The position numbers were made by a program, and so were the translations under genes. The notes beneath the pieces were generated by a model. The model ran no database searches. It was not told where the DNA came from and saw only the letters and a program-made list of their open reading frames with translations. A stretch of DNA of 39,071 bases from Paracoccaceae bacterium. Lineage in GTDB: Bacteria; Pseudomonadota; Alphaproteobacteria; Rhodobacterales; Rhodobacteraceae. This document shows positions 19,604-27,286 of the stretch, piece after piece. The stretch is taken from positions 1 to 39,071 of the forward strand of contig JAFIEF010000027.1 in the NCBI GenBank assembly GCA_020832655.1, in the 5' to 3' direction. Position 1 is the stretch's first letter. The number at the start of each line of letters is the position of its first letter.

Positions 19604-19883
19604 TGTCTCTTACTTGCACCAAGGCGGGTCAGGTGCAGGGCTGCCGCCGTCTGGACCGCCTGATGGCACTGGAGGGGAAATGGAACGCCGTGTCGAATTG
19701 TTGGAACAAGATGCCCGCGCCCTTCGAGAGAAGCTGGATGCCGTGCGAGAAGACACCCGGTATCTTAAGGGCCGGTTTGAGGATATGCCGACAAAGGACT
19801 GGATGAACACGCGGTTGCTGGCGTATCTGACAGTCGTCGTGGCAATAGTTGGCGTGATGATCCGTTTTTTGCCCGGCCTGTAG
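19593..19883 (+). CDS. small membrane-anchored coiled-coil protein
   Basis: A 96-residue protein of unknown function. A Gly/Pro-rich N-terminus precedes a predicted coiled coil (MERRVELLEQDARALREKL and onwards, residues about 30-58), the segment DMPTKDWMNTR and a single C-terminal transmembrane helix (LLAYLTVVVAIVGVMI). The layout resembles phage holin-associated XhlA-like proteins, so a phage or mobile origin is possible. It overlaps the preceding gene by 11 bases and ends 12 bases before scpA. The pair forms a small module between ribE and scpA. Confidence 0.6.
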   Translation: MSDNVSYLHQGGSGAGLPPSGPPDGTGGEMERRVELLEQDARALREKLDAVREDTRYLKGRFEDMPTKDWMNTRLLAYLTVVVAIVGVMIRFLPGL

Positions 19884-19895
19884 GTTCGGCATGGC

Positions 19896-20678
19896 ATGAA
19901 CGATCTGTGGGACAGCAGCGATGATATCTCTGCCCGGCGTGAGGCCGAGGCGCTGATCATTGATGTGGATGGTTTCGAAGGCCCGCTTGATCTGCTGCTG
20001 ACCCTGTCGCGCACGCAAAAGGTCGATCTGCGCCGTATCTCGGTGCTGCAACTGGCCGAACAATATCTGGGCTTCGTTGAACAGGCGCGGCAGTTGCGCA
20101 TCGAACTGGCGGCGGATTATCTGGTCATGGCGGCGTGGCTGGCCTATCTGAAATCGCGCCTGCTGCTGCCCCCCGACCCCGCGGAGGATGGCCCGAGCGG
20201 CGAGGAGCTGGCCGCGCATCTGGCCTTCCAGCTTGAACGCCTGCAAGCCATGCGCGAAGCCGCAGCCCGGCTTATGGGGCGCGACCAGAAGGGGCGCGAT
20301 TTCTTCGCGCGCGGGGATCCCACCCCGCTGGCGGTCAGCCGCAAGACAGTGTTCGATGTCAGCCTGCTGGATCTGATGCGCGCCTATGCACGGCTGCGCA
20401 CCCGCGACGAGTTTCGCCCCTATGCCTTTGACCGCACCGATATCTACCCGCTGGAAGCGGCGCTGGAACGGCTGTCGCGGATGGTGCCGGGGGCAGCGGA
20501 CTGGACCAGCCTGCAAGCCTATCTGCCCGAAGGCTGGCGCGGCGCGCCTGCGCGCAAGCGCTCGGCCGTGGCCTCGACCTTTGCCGCGACGCTGGAACTG
20601 GCCAAGCAGGGGCAGATCGAATTGCGCCAGTCCGACACATTTGCGCCCTTGCATTTGCGCAGGCGGGCAGGGCAGTAA
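19896..20678 (+). CDS. scpA: segregation and condensation protein A
   Basis: Kleisin subunit of the SMC-ScpAB condensin complex, which compacts and helps segregate the chromosome. The 260-residue protein has the family's N-terminal DVDGFEGPLDLLLTLSRTQKVDL and ISVLQLAEQYL (SMC-neck-binding helices), YLVMAAWLAYLKSRLLLP, and a C-terminal winged-helix region. The start at 19896 leaves a short N-terminal extension before the conserved domain, as usual. scpB follows after 6 bases, the standard arrangement. Upstream, the two small lower-GC genes lie where a cell-wall gene is often found in related genomes. Confidence 0.96.
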   Translation: MNDLWDSSDDISARREAEALIIDVDGFEGPLDLLLTLSRTQKVDLRRISVLQLAEQYLGFVEQARQLRIELAADYLVMAAWLAYLKSRLLLPPDPAEDGPSGEELAAHLAFQLERLQAMREAAARLMGRDQKGRDFFARGDPTPLAVSRKTVFDVSLLDLMRAYARLRTRDEFRPYAFDRTDIYPLEAALERLSRMVPGAADWTSLQAYLPEGWRGAPARKRSAVASTFAATLELAKQGQIELRQSDTFAPLHLRRRAGQ

Positions 20679-20684
20679 CAGCGG

Positions 20685-21347
20685 ATGAGTGATCCGACCC
20701 GCGCAGATGACGACACCCCCTTGTTCCCGGCCCCGCCAATGGCCGAACAGGAACGCATGGTGGAAGCGATCCTGTTTGCCTGCGCCGACCCCTTGAGCGC
20801 CGCGCAGATTGCCGCGCGGCTGCCGCATGGCTGCGATGTGACCGAGGCGCTGGGGCATCTGCGTTCGCGTTATCAGGGGCGGGGGGTCAATCTGGTGCGG
20901 GTGGGTGACGGCTATGCGCTGCGCACCGCGCCCGATCTGGGCTGGCTGATGCAGTCCGAACGGGTCGAAACGCGCAAATTGTCGCGCGCCGCGATCGAGA
21001 CGCTGGCGATCATCGCCTATCACCAGCCTGTCACCCGCGCCGAGATCGAGGAAATCCGCGGTGTGGCAGTGTCGCGCGGGACCATCGACCAGTTGCTGGA
21101 ACTGGACTGGATCAGGCTGGGGCGGCGGCGGATGACGCCGGGGCGGCCCGTGACCTTTGTGGTTACGCCCGAATTTCTGGATCATTTCGGGCTGGATTCG
21201 GCCCGCGACCTGCCGGGGCTGAAGGAATTGCGTGAAGCCGGTCTGCTGGACAGCCGCCCCGCGCCGGGGGCCATTGGGCCGGATGAGGATGACATCGATC
21301 CAGAGGGTGCAAATATCGCCGGTCAGCCGGAACTGTTCGAGGATTAG
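20685..21347 (+). CDS. scpB: segregation and condensation protein B
   Basis: ScpB dimerises through winged-helix domains and binds ScpA in the condensin complex. The 220-residue protein has two winged-helix units: EQERMVEAILFACADPLSAAQIA in the first, then RKLSRAAIETLAIIAYHQPVTRAEIEEIRGVAVS and GRPVTFVVTPEFLDHFGL in the second. A short acidic tail follows. It is directly downstream of scpA. Length and motifs are normal. The next gene starts 73 bases later and is probably separately transcribed or read through. Confidence 0.96.
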   Translation: MSDPTRADDDTPLFPAPPMAEQERMVEAILFACADPLSAAQIAARLPHGCDVTEALGHLRSRYQGRGVNLVRVGDGYALRTAPDLGWLMQSERVETRKLSRAAIETLAIIAYHQPVTRAEIEEIRGVAVSRGTIDQLLELDWIRLGRRRMTPGRPVTFVVTPEFLDHFGLDSARDLPGLKELREAGLLDSRPAPGAIGPDEDDIDPEGANIAGQPELFED

Positions 21348-21420
21348 CGCCCGCGCGGACTTGCTGTCTGCCCGATGCAGGGCTAGCTTTGATGCACGCT
21401 CTGACCTTTGCAGGATCACC

Positions 21421-22581
21421 ATGCCCGTTCGAAACCGATTTGCCGAGATGATGCCGGAGTTGCGGGAGTGGCGGCATGATTTCCACGCCCATCCTGAATT
21501 GCAGTTCGAATGCCACCGCACGGCGGGCATTGTCGCCCAGAAGCTGCGCGGTTTCGGCTGTGATCAGGTGGTTGAAGGCATCGGCGTGACCGGGGTGGTC
21601 GCTCTGATCCACGGATGCAAGGGGCCGGGGCGGGTGATCGGGCTGCGCGCGGATATGGATGCGCTGCCGATCCATGAAGCCACGGGCAAGCCCTGGGCCA
21701 GCACCCATCACGGCAAGATGCATGCCTGCGGCCATGACGGCCACACCACCATGCTGCTGGGCGCGGCGCAATATCTGGCCGAGACGCGCAATTTCGCGGG
21801 CACGGTTGCGGTGATCTTTCAGCCTGCCGAGGAAGGCGGGGCCGGCGCGAAGGTGATGTGCGAGGCCGGGCTGATGGATCGCTTCGCCATTGAAGAAGTC
21901 TATGGGTTGCATAACCGCCCCGGCCACCCCTTGGGCGAATTCAATATCCGTCCGGGGCCGTTCTATGCCGCATGCGACGAGTTTCGCATCACGCTGGAAG
22001 GGCGCGGCGGCCATGCCGCCAAGCCGCAAGAAGCGATTGACCCGACCTTGGCTGCGTCGCAACTGATCGTGGCGCTGCAATCCATCGCGTCGCGCAATGC
22101 CGACCCGGTGGAAAATATCGTTCTGTCGGTGACCGGGGTGCGCACGGATTCGACCGCCTTCAATGTCATCCCGCAGCGCTGCGAATTGCGCGGTACCATC
22201 CGCACCCATGATGCAGATCTGCGCAAGCTGGCAGAAACGCGGCTGAGAGAGGTCGCGGCAGGCGTGGCGCAGACTTATGGCGGGCAGGCCGATATCGCCT
22301 TTCTGCATGGCTATCCGGTGATGGAAAACCATCCCGCGCAGACCGAAATTGCGCGTCAGGTCGCCCTTGAAGTGTCGGGCCAGTGTCTGCATGCGGGTTT
22401 CAATATGGGGGGCGAGGATTTCGCCTATATGCTGCTGGAACGCCCCGGTGCCTATATCGTGCTGGGGGCAGGCAACGGGCCGGGGCTGCACCACCCGGAA
22501 TATGACTTCAATGACGAGGTCATGCCTTATGGATGCAGCTGGTATGTGGGCATTGCCGAGGCGCGGTTGAACGCAGCCTGA
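21421..22581 (+). CDS. M20 family amidohydrolase (hippurate hydrolase-like)
   Basis: A 386-residue dinuclear-metal amidohydrolase of the M20D family, cleaving an N-acyl amino acid or related amide in the cytoplasm. The metal-binding motif HACGHDGH (His101 to His108) is complete, and the bridging/catalytic glutamates are in FQPAEEGGAGA (about residue 135). The Asp-x-Asp-type strand GLRADMDALPIHE precedes it. The dimerisation lid domain begins near GRGGHAAKPQ, and NMGGEDFAYML supplies the last ligand. AGGA precedes the ATG; the frame is open to 21232, inside scpB. Substrate is not defined by the sequence; hippurate, N-acetyl amino acids or IAA conjugates are family possibilities. Confidence 0.9.
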   Translation: MPVRNRFAEMMPELREWRHDFHAHPELQFECHRTAGIVAQKLRGFGCDQVVEGIGVTGVVALIHGCKGPGRVIGLRADMDALPIHEATGKPWASTHHGKMHACGHDGHTTMLLGAAQYLAETRNFAGTVAVIFQPAEEGGAGAKVMCEAGLMDRFAIEEVYGLHNRPGHPLGEFNIRPGPFYAACDEFRITLEGRGGHAAKPQEAIDPTLAASQLIVALQSIASRNADPVENIVLSVTGVRTDSTAFNVIPQRCELRGTIRTHDADLRKLAETRLREVAAGVAQTYGGQADIAFLHGYPVMENHPAQTEIARQVALEVSGQCLHAGFNMGGEDFAYMLLERPGAYIVLGAGNGPGLHHPEYDFNDEVMPYGCSWYVGIAEARLNAA

Positions 22582-22582
22582 A

Positions 22583-22656
22583 GCGCCCGCGAGGCGTACC
22601 CCACCCACCCGCCCCGGCACCCCTCGCGGGCGCGCCGGATGCCGGTGGCATCCGGC
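22583..22656. repeat. two tandem hairpins between the amidohydrolase and pepF
   Basis: GCGCCCGCGAGG (22583-22594) pairs perfectly with CCTCGCGGGCGC (22622-22633) over a C-rich loop. Immediately after it, GCCGGATGCC (22634-22643) pairs perfectly with GGCATCCGGC (22647-22656) over the loop GGT. This is REP/BIME-like in form and could end the upstream transcript, though no T tract follows. Confidence 0.6.
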
Positions 22657-22748
22657 AAGGGCGATGCGCTGCACTATCCTGTGCGCGGATGCTTGCAGGT
22701 CGCGCCTGTCCGGCCTAAGTCTTGGGCCAAACCCAACCGGAGAGTTCC

Positions 22749-24563
22749 ATGCCCCTTGACCAGCAAAGCACCACCCGGACCGAATTCGGCCAATTGCCCG
22801 ATTGGGATCTGAGCGCGCTCTATGCCGCCCCCGATGCCCCTGAACTGGCGCGTGATTTCGACTGGCTGGCGCGCGAATGCCGCGATTTTGCCCAAAGCTA
22901 TGAAGGGCGGCTGGCGCAGCTTGATGCGGTGGAGCTTCTGGCCTGCATCCAGCGCTACGAGCAGATCGAGCAGACCGCCGGGCGGCTGATGTCCTATGCG
23001 GGCTTGCGCTATTACCAGAACACGCTTGACCCCGAGCGCGCCAAATTCATGGCCGATGCGCAGGACCGCGTTACTGATGCCACCACCGCGCTGGTCTTCT
23101 TCGCGCTGGAAATGAACCGCATCAGCGATGCTGATCTGGATGCGGTGCTGGTGCAAAGCGCGGATCTGGCGCGCTACAAGCCGGTGCTGGAGCGGATGCG
23201 CGCGATGCGCCCGCATCAGTTGTCAGATGAGCTGGAAAAATTCCTGCACGACCAGTCCACGGTCGGGGCAGCGGCCTGGAACCGGCTGTTTGACGAAACG
23301 ATGGCGGGGCTGGAATTCAGCCCCGAGGGCGCCGAGGAGCCGCTGGCGCTGGAAGCCACGCTGAACTTGCTCACCGACCCTGACCGCAAGACCCGCGAAG
23401 GTGCCGCGCGCGCGCTGGCGGATGTGTTCGGCGCGCGGCTGAAGCTGTTCGCGCGCATCCACAACACGCTGGCCAAGGAAAAGGAAATAGAGGATCGCTG
23501 GCGCAAGATGCCCAGCCCCCAGCATGGCCGCCATCTGGCCAATCACGTCGAACCCGAAGTGGTGCAGGCGCTGCGCGACGCGGTGGTTGCGGCCTATCCG
23601 CGGCTGTCGCATCGCTATTACGCGCTGAAGGCGCGCTGGATGGGGCTGGACAAGCTGGAAGTCTGGGACCGCAACGCGCCCCTGCCGATGGAAACGCCGC
23701 GCCTTTATCAATGGCAGGATGCGTGCGACACGGTGCTGGACGCCTATGCAGGGTTTTCGCCGAAACTGGCAGAGCTTGCCCAGCCCTTCTTCACCCAGGG
23801 CTGGATCGATGCGGCGGTCAAACCCGGCAAGGCGCCGGGGGCGTTCGCCCACCCCACTGTCACCGATGCCCACCCCTTTGTCATGCTCAACTATCTGGGC
23901 AAGCCGCGCGATGTGATGACGCTGGCGCATGAATTGGGGCATGGCGTGCATCAGCGTCTGGCCGCAGGGCAGGGGGAGCTGTTGTCGTCAACCCCGCTTA
24001 CGCTGGCCGAAACCGCATCGGTCTTTGGCGAGATGCTGACCTTCCGCAAGATGCTGGCGCAGGCCGGGTCCGACAGCGAACGCAAGGTGCTGCTGGCGGG
24101 CAAGGTCGAAGATATGATCAACACGGTTGTTCGCCAGATCGCGTTTTATGATTTCGAATGCAAGCTGCATGCCGCGCGGCGCGAGGGCGAGTTGACGCCT
24201 GACGACATCAATGCGCTGTGGATGTCGGTGCAGGCCGAAAGCCTTGGCCCGGTGTTCAATTTCATGGACGGCTATGAAACCTTCTGGGCCTATATTCCGC
24301 ATTTCGTCCATTCGCCCTTCTATGTCTACGCCTATGCTTTTGGCGACGGGCTGGTGAATGCGCTTTATGCCGCCTATGAGTCCGCGCCAGAGGGGTTTGA
24401 GGACAAGTATTTCGAGATGCTGGCGGCAGGCGGGTCCAAGCACCACAAGGAATTGCTGGCGCCCTTCGGGCTGGATGCCACCGATCCGGCTTTCTGGGAC
24501 AAGGGGCTTGGCATGATCGAAGGCTTCATTGATGAGTTGGAGGCGATGGAGGCCGGCGACTGA
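22749..24563 (+). CDS. pepF: oligoendopeptidase F-type M3 metallopeptidase
   Basis: A 604-residue cytoplasmic zinc peptidase of family M3, which cleaves short peptides internally. The zinc motif HELGHGVH has His394, catalytic Glu395 and His398; the third ligand lies in the following TPLTLAETASVFGEML. The N-terminal helical part (LPDWDLSALYAAPDAPEL) is typical of the PepF/M3B group. GGAGAG precedes the ATG at 22749, and the frame is open from 22722. The gene ends 12 bases from the convergent LysR gene. Length is normal. No signal peptide, so a role in peptide turnover is likely. Confidence 0.93.
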   Translation: MPLDQQSTTRTEFGQLPDWDLSALYAAPDAPELARDFDWLARECRDFAQSYEGRLAQLDAVELLACIQRYEQIEQTAGRLMSYAGLRYYQNTLDPERAKFMADAQDRVTDATTALVFFALEMNRISDADLDAVLVQSADLARYKPVLERMRAMRPHQLSDELEKFLHDQSTVGAAAWNRLFDETMAGLEFSPEGAEEPLALEATLNLLTDPDRKTREGAARALADVFGARLKLFARIHNTLAKEKEIEDRWRKMPSPQHGRHLANHVEPEVVQALRDAVVAAYPRLSHRYYALKARWMGLDKLEVWDRNAPLPMETPRLYQWQDACDTVLDAYAGFSPKLAELAQPFFTQGWIDAAVKPGKAPGAFAHPTVTDAHPFVMLNYLGKPRDVMTLAHELGHGVHQRLAAGQGELLSSTPLTLAETASVFGEMLTFRKMLAQAGSDSERKVLLAGKVEDMINTVVRQIAFYDFECKLHAARREGELTPDDINALWMSVQAESLGPVFNFMDGYETFWAYIPHFVHSPFYVYAYAFGDGLVNALYAAYESAPEGFEDKYFEMLAAGGSKHHKELLAPFGLDATDPAFWDKGLGMIEGFIDELEAMEAGD

Positions 24564-24575
24564 CCCGCAACCGGA

Positions 24576-25496
24576 TCAGTTCGCCAGCGGCCAGCTTGCG
24601 CGGCCCGCATCGGCGCGCGCGGCACTGACCAGCCAGTCATAGACCAGCCGCGCGCGCGGCGACGCGCGCGTATGCAGCATCACATGGAAATCCTCTTGCG
24701 GGGTGACCTGATCGGGCAGCAGCGGCACCAGCTGTCCGGCCTGCATATAGGGTCTGGCCACCCCGACCCAGCCCAGCACCGCGCCCATGTCATCGCCTGC
24801 CGCCTGCAGTGCAATCAGGTAGTTGTTGACGCGGTGGCTGTTGTTGATCGGGCCGTCATAGCCCAGCGCCCGAAACCAGCCCTGCCAGCTTGTCCAGCCT
24901 TCAACATGCGAATCGAAATGGATCAGCGGCAGGCGGACGAGTTCCTGCACCTCGCGCACCGGATGGGCGGCGGCGAAGCGGGGGCTGGCAAGGGCCATCA
25001 GTCGGTCCTGAAACAGCACGCTGCATTCGCCCCCATCGCGCGGCACAATGCCGTAACGGATGCTCAGATCGCAATCCGCCGGGGTTTCGCCGCTGTCACT
25101 GACGATCTGCGCCACGGAAATATCGCCATGCGTTTTCCAGAACTGCGCCAGCTTCGGGGTCAGCCACAGCGAACTGACCGCTGTTGTCACCCCGATCGTG
25201 ACCGAAGCGCGGGCCGCGCGGTGCCGAAGCTGGCGGGTCGCATCGGCCATTTCTTCAAACCCGCGTTGCAGCGCCACCAGCAGATAGGCACCGATTTCCG
25301 TCAGACTGACGCCGCGATGATGGCGCTGGAACAGCGTGCATTGCAACTCGGCCTCCAGCGTCTTGACCTGATGGCTGATGGCGGCGGGCGTCACATTCAA
25401 TTCGCGCGCGGCACGGGTGAAGCTGACATGGCGTGCGGCGGCCTCGAACGCGACCAGCGCGCTCATCGGGGGCAGGTCATAGGGGCGTTTGGGCAA
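24576..25496 (-). CDS. LysR-family transcriptional regulator (GcvA-like)
   Basis: A 306-residue LysR regulator. The N-terminal helix-turn-helix covers SALVAFEAAARHVSFTRAA and NVTPAAISHQVKTLEAELQ; the C-terminal part is the effector-binding domain (GVTTAVSSLWLTPKLAQFW and onwards). The start chosen is TTG at 25496, preceded by GAGG, because it gives the same spacing before LPPMSAL as in E. coli GcvA (MSKRLPPLNAL); a longer frame begins at TTG 25559 but would run into the dyad at 25561-25574. It diverges from the mttB operon, which makes it the probable regulator. Effector unknown, perhaps an N-methylated amine or glycine-related compound. Confidence 0.9.
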   Translation of the reverse strand: MPKRPYDLPPMSALVAFEAAARHVSFTRAARELNVTPAAISHQVKTLEAELQCTLFQRHHRGVSLTEIGAYLLVALQRGFEEMADATRQLRHRAARASVTIGVTTAVSSLWLTPKLAQFWKTHGDISVAQIVSDSGETPADCDLSIRYGIVPRDGGECSVLFQDRLMALASPRFAAAHPVREVQELVRLPLIHFDSHVEGWTSWQGWFRALGYDGPINNSHRVNNYLIALQAAGDDMGAVLGWVGVARPYMQAGQLVPLLPDQVTPQEDFHVMLHTRASPRARLVYDWLVSAARADAGRASWPLAN

Positions 25497-25560
25497 GGTG
25501 ACCTCGGTTAAGGGATTGATGCAGCGCGTAATATAGGCGGAAAGCCCCGCTTTGGCCAAG

Positions 25561-25582
25561 CTGAATTAAGTCAGGATGAATT
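25561..25582. promoter_or_regulatory. LysR operator candidate between lysR and mttB
   Basis: The imperfect palindrome CTGAATTAAGTCAG (25561-25574, 12 of 14 positions symmetrical) and the direct repeat TGAATT at 25562-25567 and 25577-25582 lie in the AT-rich middle of the divergent region. This is where a LysR protein would control both genes. Assignment is inference. Confidence 0.45.
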
Positions 25583-25632
25583 TTTCTGGCCTTGCCAGAC
25601 AGTGCTGCTGGCCGCAGGGTTGCGAGAGCAAA

Positions 25633-25657
25633 GCCACCGCCCCGAAGGGGCTGTGGC
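25633..25657 (+). other. hairpin in the mttB leader
   Basis: GCCAC-C-GCCCC pairs with GGGGC-T-GTGGC over the loop GAA: ten pairs and one C/T mismatch. It lies 28 bases before the mttB start. No T tract follows, so it could affect mRNA stability or be a weak attenuator. Confidence 0.45.
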
Positions 25658-25684
25658 GCATTATCCCCGACAAGAGGTGACGGC

Positions 25685-27277
25685 ATGTTGACCGAGACCC
25701 GTAACAAGGATGCCGCGCCGGGGGATCGGCCCGCACGGCGCGCGCGCAAGGGGCGCGCAGGCGTCACCCGCAGCGCCGAGCCGGGGCAGAACCTGCATCT
25801 GCGCACGCCCTATATCACCCGCCGCATCCCGACATTTGATTTGCTGGGCGAAGAGGCGCTCGCCCGGATCGAGGCCACGGCCGAGCGCATTCTGGCCGAG
25901 ATCGGGATCGAATTGCGCGAGGATGCAGAGGCCATGCGCCTTTATCGCGCGGCCGGGGCGCAGGTCAGCCATGTCTCGGGCGAGGTCTGGCGCATCTGCT
26001 TTGAACCGGGAATGCTGCGCGAGGTGCTGAAATCCGCGCCCGCGTGCTTCACCCAGCATGCCCGCAACCCGGCCAACAATGTAGAAATTGGCGGCGATGC
26101 GATGGTGTTCGCGCCTGCTTATGGATCACCCTTCGTGATGGATCTGGATCAGGGGCGGCGCTATGGCACGATTGCGGATTTCGAAAACCTGATCAAGCTG
26201 GCGCAATCCTCGCCCTGGCTGCATCATTCAGGCGGCACGATCTGTGAACCAACCGATGTGCCGGTCAACAAGCGGCATCTGGACATGATTTATGCCCATA
26301 TGCGCTATTCCGACCGCGCATTTCTGGGGTCAATCACCGCGCCCGAGCGTGCCGCCGACAGTATCGAGATGTGCCGCATCCTGTTTGGCGCCGATTTCGT
26401 GGACAACAACTGCGTGATCATGGGCAATTTCAACACCACATCGCCGCTGGTGCTGGACGGCGTGACGACAGCGGGCATCCGCAGCTATGCCGAAGCTGGT
26501 CAGGGGTCGATCCATCTGCCGTTTCTGCTGGGGGGTGCGGTGTCGCCGCTGACAATGGCCGGGGCGGTGGCGCAATGTCTGGCGGAATCGATGGCGTCCT
26601 GCGCGCTGGCGCAACTGGTGCGGCCCGGCGCGCCGGTGGTGCTGGGGGCGTTTCTGTCCTCGATGTCGCTGCGCACGGGATCCCCCACTTTCGGCACGCC
26701 AGAACCCGCGCTGGGATCATTGGTGATGGGCCAGCTTGCGCGGCGGCTGAAGCTGCCCCTGCGCTGCGCAGGCAATTTCAGCACCTCGAAAGCCCCTGAC
26801 GGGCAGGCCATGCAGCAGGCGATGATGTCGATGATGTCGGCCATTCAGGGCGGGGCGAATTTCATCCTGCATGCGACGGGCTTTGTCGATGGGCTGCTGT
26901 CGATGTCCTATGAGAAAATGATCATGGATATGGATATGTGCGGCGCGCTGCATGCCTATCTGGCAGGGCTGGAAGTCAGCGACGACACGCTGGCCTTCGA
27001 CGCGTTGGCGCAATTCGGTCCGGGCGAGCATCTGTTTGGCACCGATCACACCCTGCGCCACTATGAAACCGCCTATTGGGATAGCGGTTTCAATGATGAT
27101 CGCACCTATGAAACCTGGGAAGAAACGGGCAGTGTGGATGCCGCGCAACGCGCAAATCAGCGCTGGAAAGACGTGCTGGCGCGCTATCAGCCCCCGGTGA
27201 TTGATCCGGGCGTGGATGATGCGCTGCGCGACTTCGTTGCGCGCCGCAAGGCTGCGATGCAGGATGGGTGGTATTAG
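25685..27277 (+). CDS. MttB-family (trimethylamine methyltransferase-like) protein, non-pyrrolysine
   Basis: A 530-residue member of the MttB superfamily (COG5598). True MttB uses pyrrolysine to move a methyl group from trimethylamine to a corrinoid protein; this gene has no in-frame amber codon, so it belongs to the non-Pyl branch, whose known members demethylate glycine betaine, proline betaine or carnitine. Family regions seen include FDLLGEEALARIEATAERIL, LHHSGGTICEPTDVP, CVIMGNFNTTSPLVLDG, SIHLPFLLGGAVSPLTMAGAVAQ and the C-terminal RRKAAMQDGWY. GAGGTGA precedes the ATG; the frame is open from 25592. It is followed by an FMN/FAD oxidoreductase 9 bases later. No corrinoid protein is encoded in the window. 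Substrate unknown. Confidence 0.9.
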   Translation: MLTETRNKDAAPGDRPARRARKGRAGVTRSAEPGQNLHLRTPYITRRIPTFDLLGEEALARIEATAERILAEIGIELREDAEAMRLYRAAGAQVSHVSGEVWRICFEPGMLREVLKSAPACFTQHARNPANNVEIGGDAMVFAPAYGSPFVMDLDQGRRYGTIADFENLIKLAQSSPWLHHSGGTICEPTDVPVNKRHLDMIYAHMRYSDRAFLGSITAPERAADSIEMCRILFGADFVDNNCVIMGNFNTTSPLVLDGVTTAGIRSYAEAGQGSIHLPFLLGGAVSPLTMAGAVAQCLAESMASCALAQLVRPGAPVVLGAFLSSMSLRTGSPTFGTPEPALGSLVMGQLARRLKLPLRCAGNFSTSKAPDGQAMQQAMMSMMSAIQGGANFILHATGFVDGLLSMSYEKMIMDMDMCGALHAYLAGLEVSDDTLAFDALAQFGPGEHLFGTDHTLRHYETAYWDSGFNDDRTYETWEETGSVDAAQRANQRWKDVLARYQPPVIDPGVDDALRDFVARRKAAMQDGWY

Positions 27278-27286
27278 GGGGGAAGC

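Noticed and set aside
25685-27277. Pyrrolysine-containing MttB
   Set aside because: The frame runs without any in-frame TAG; the protein belongs to the non-pyrrolysine branch.
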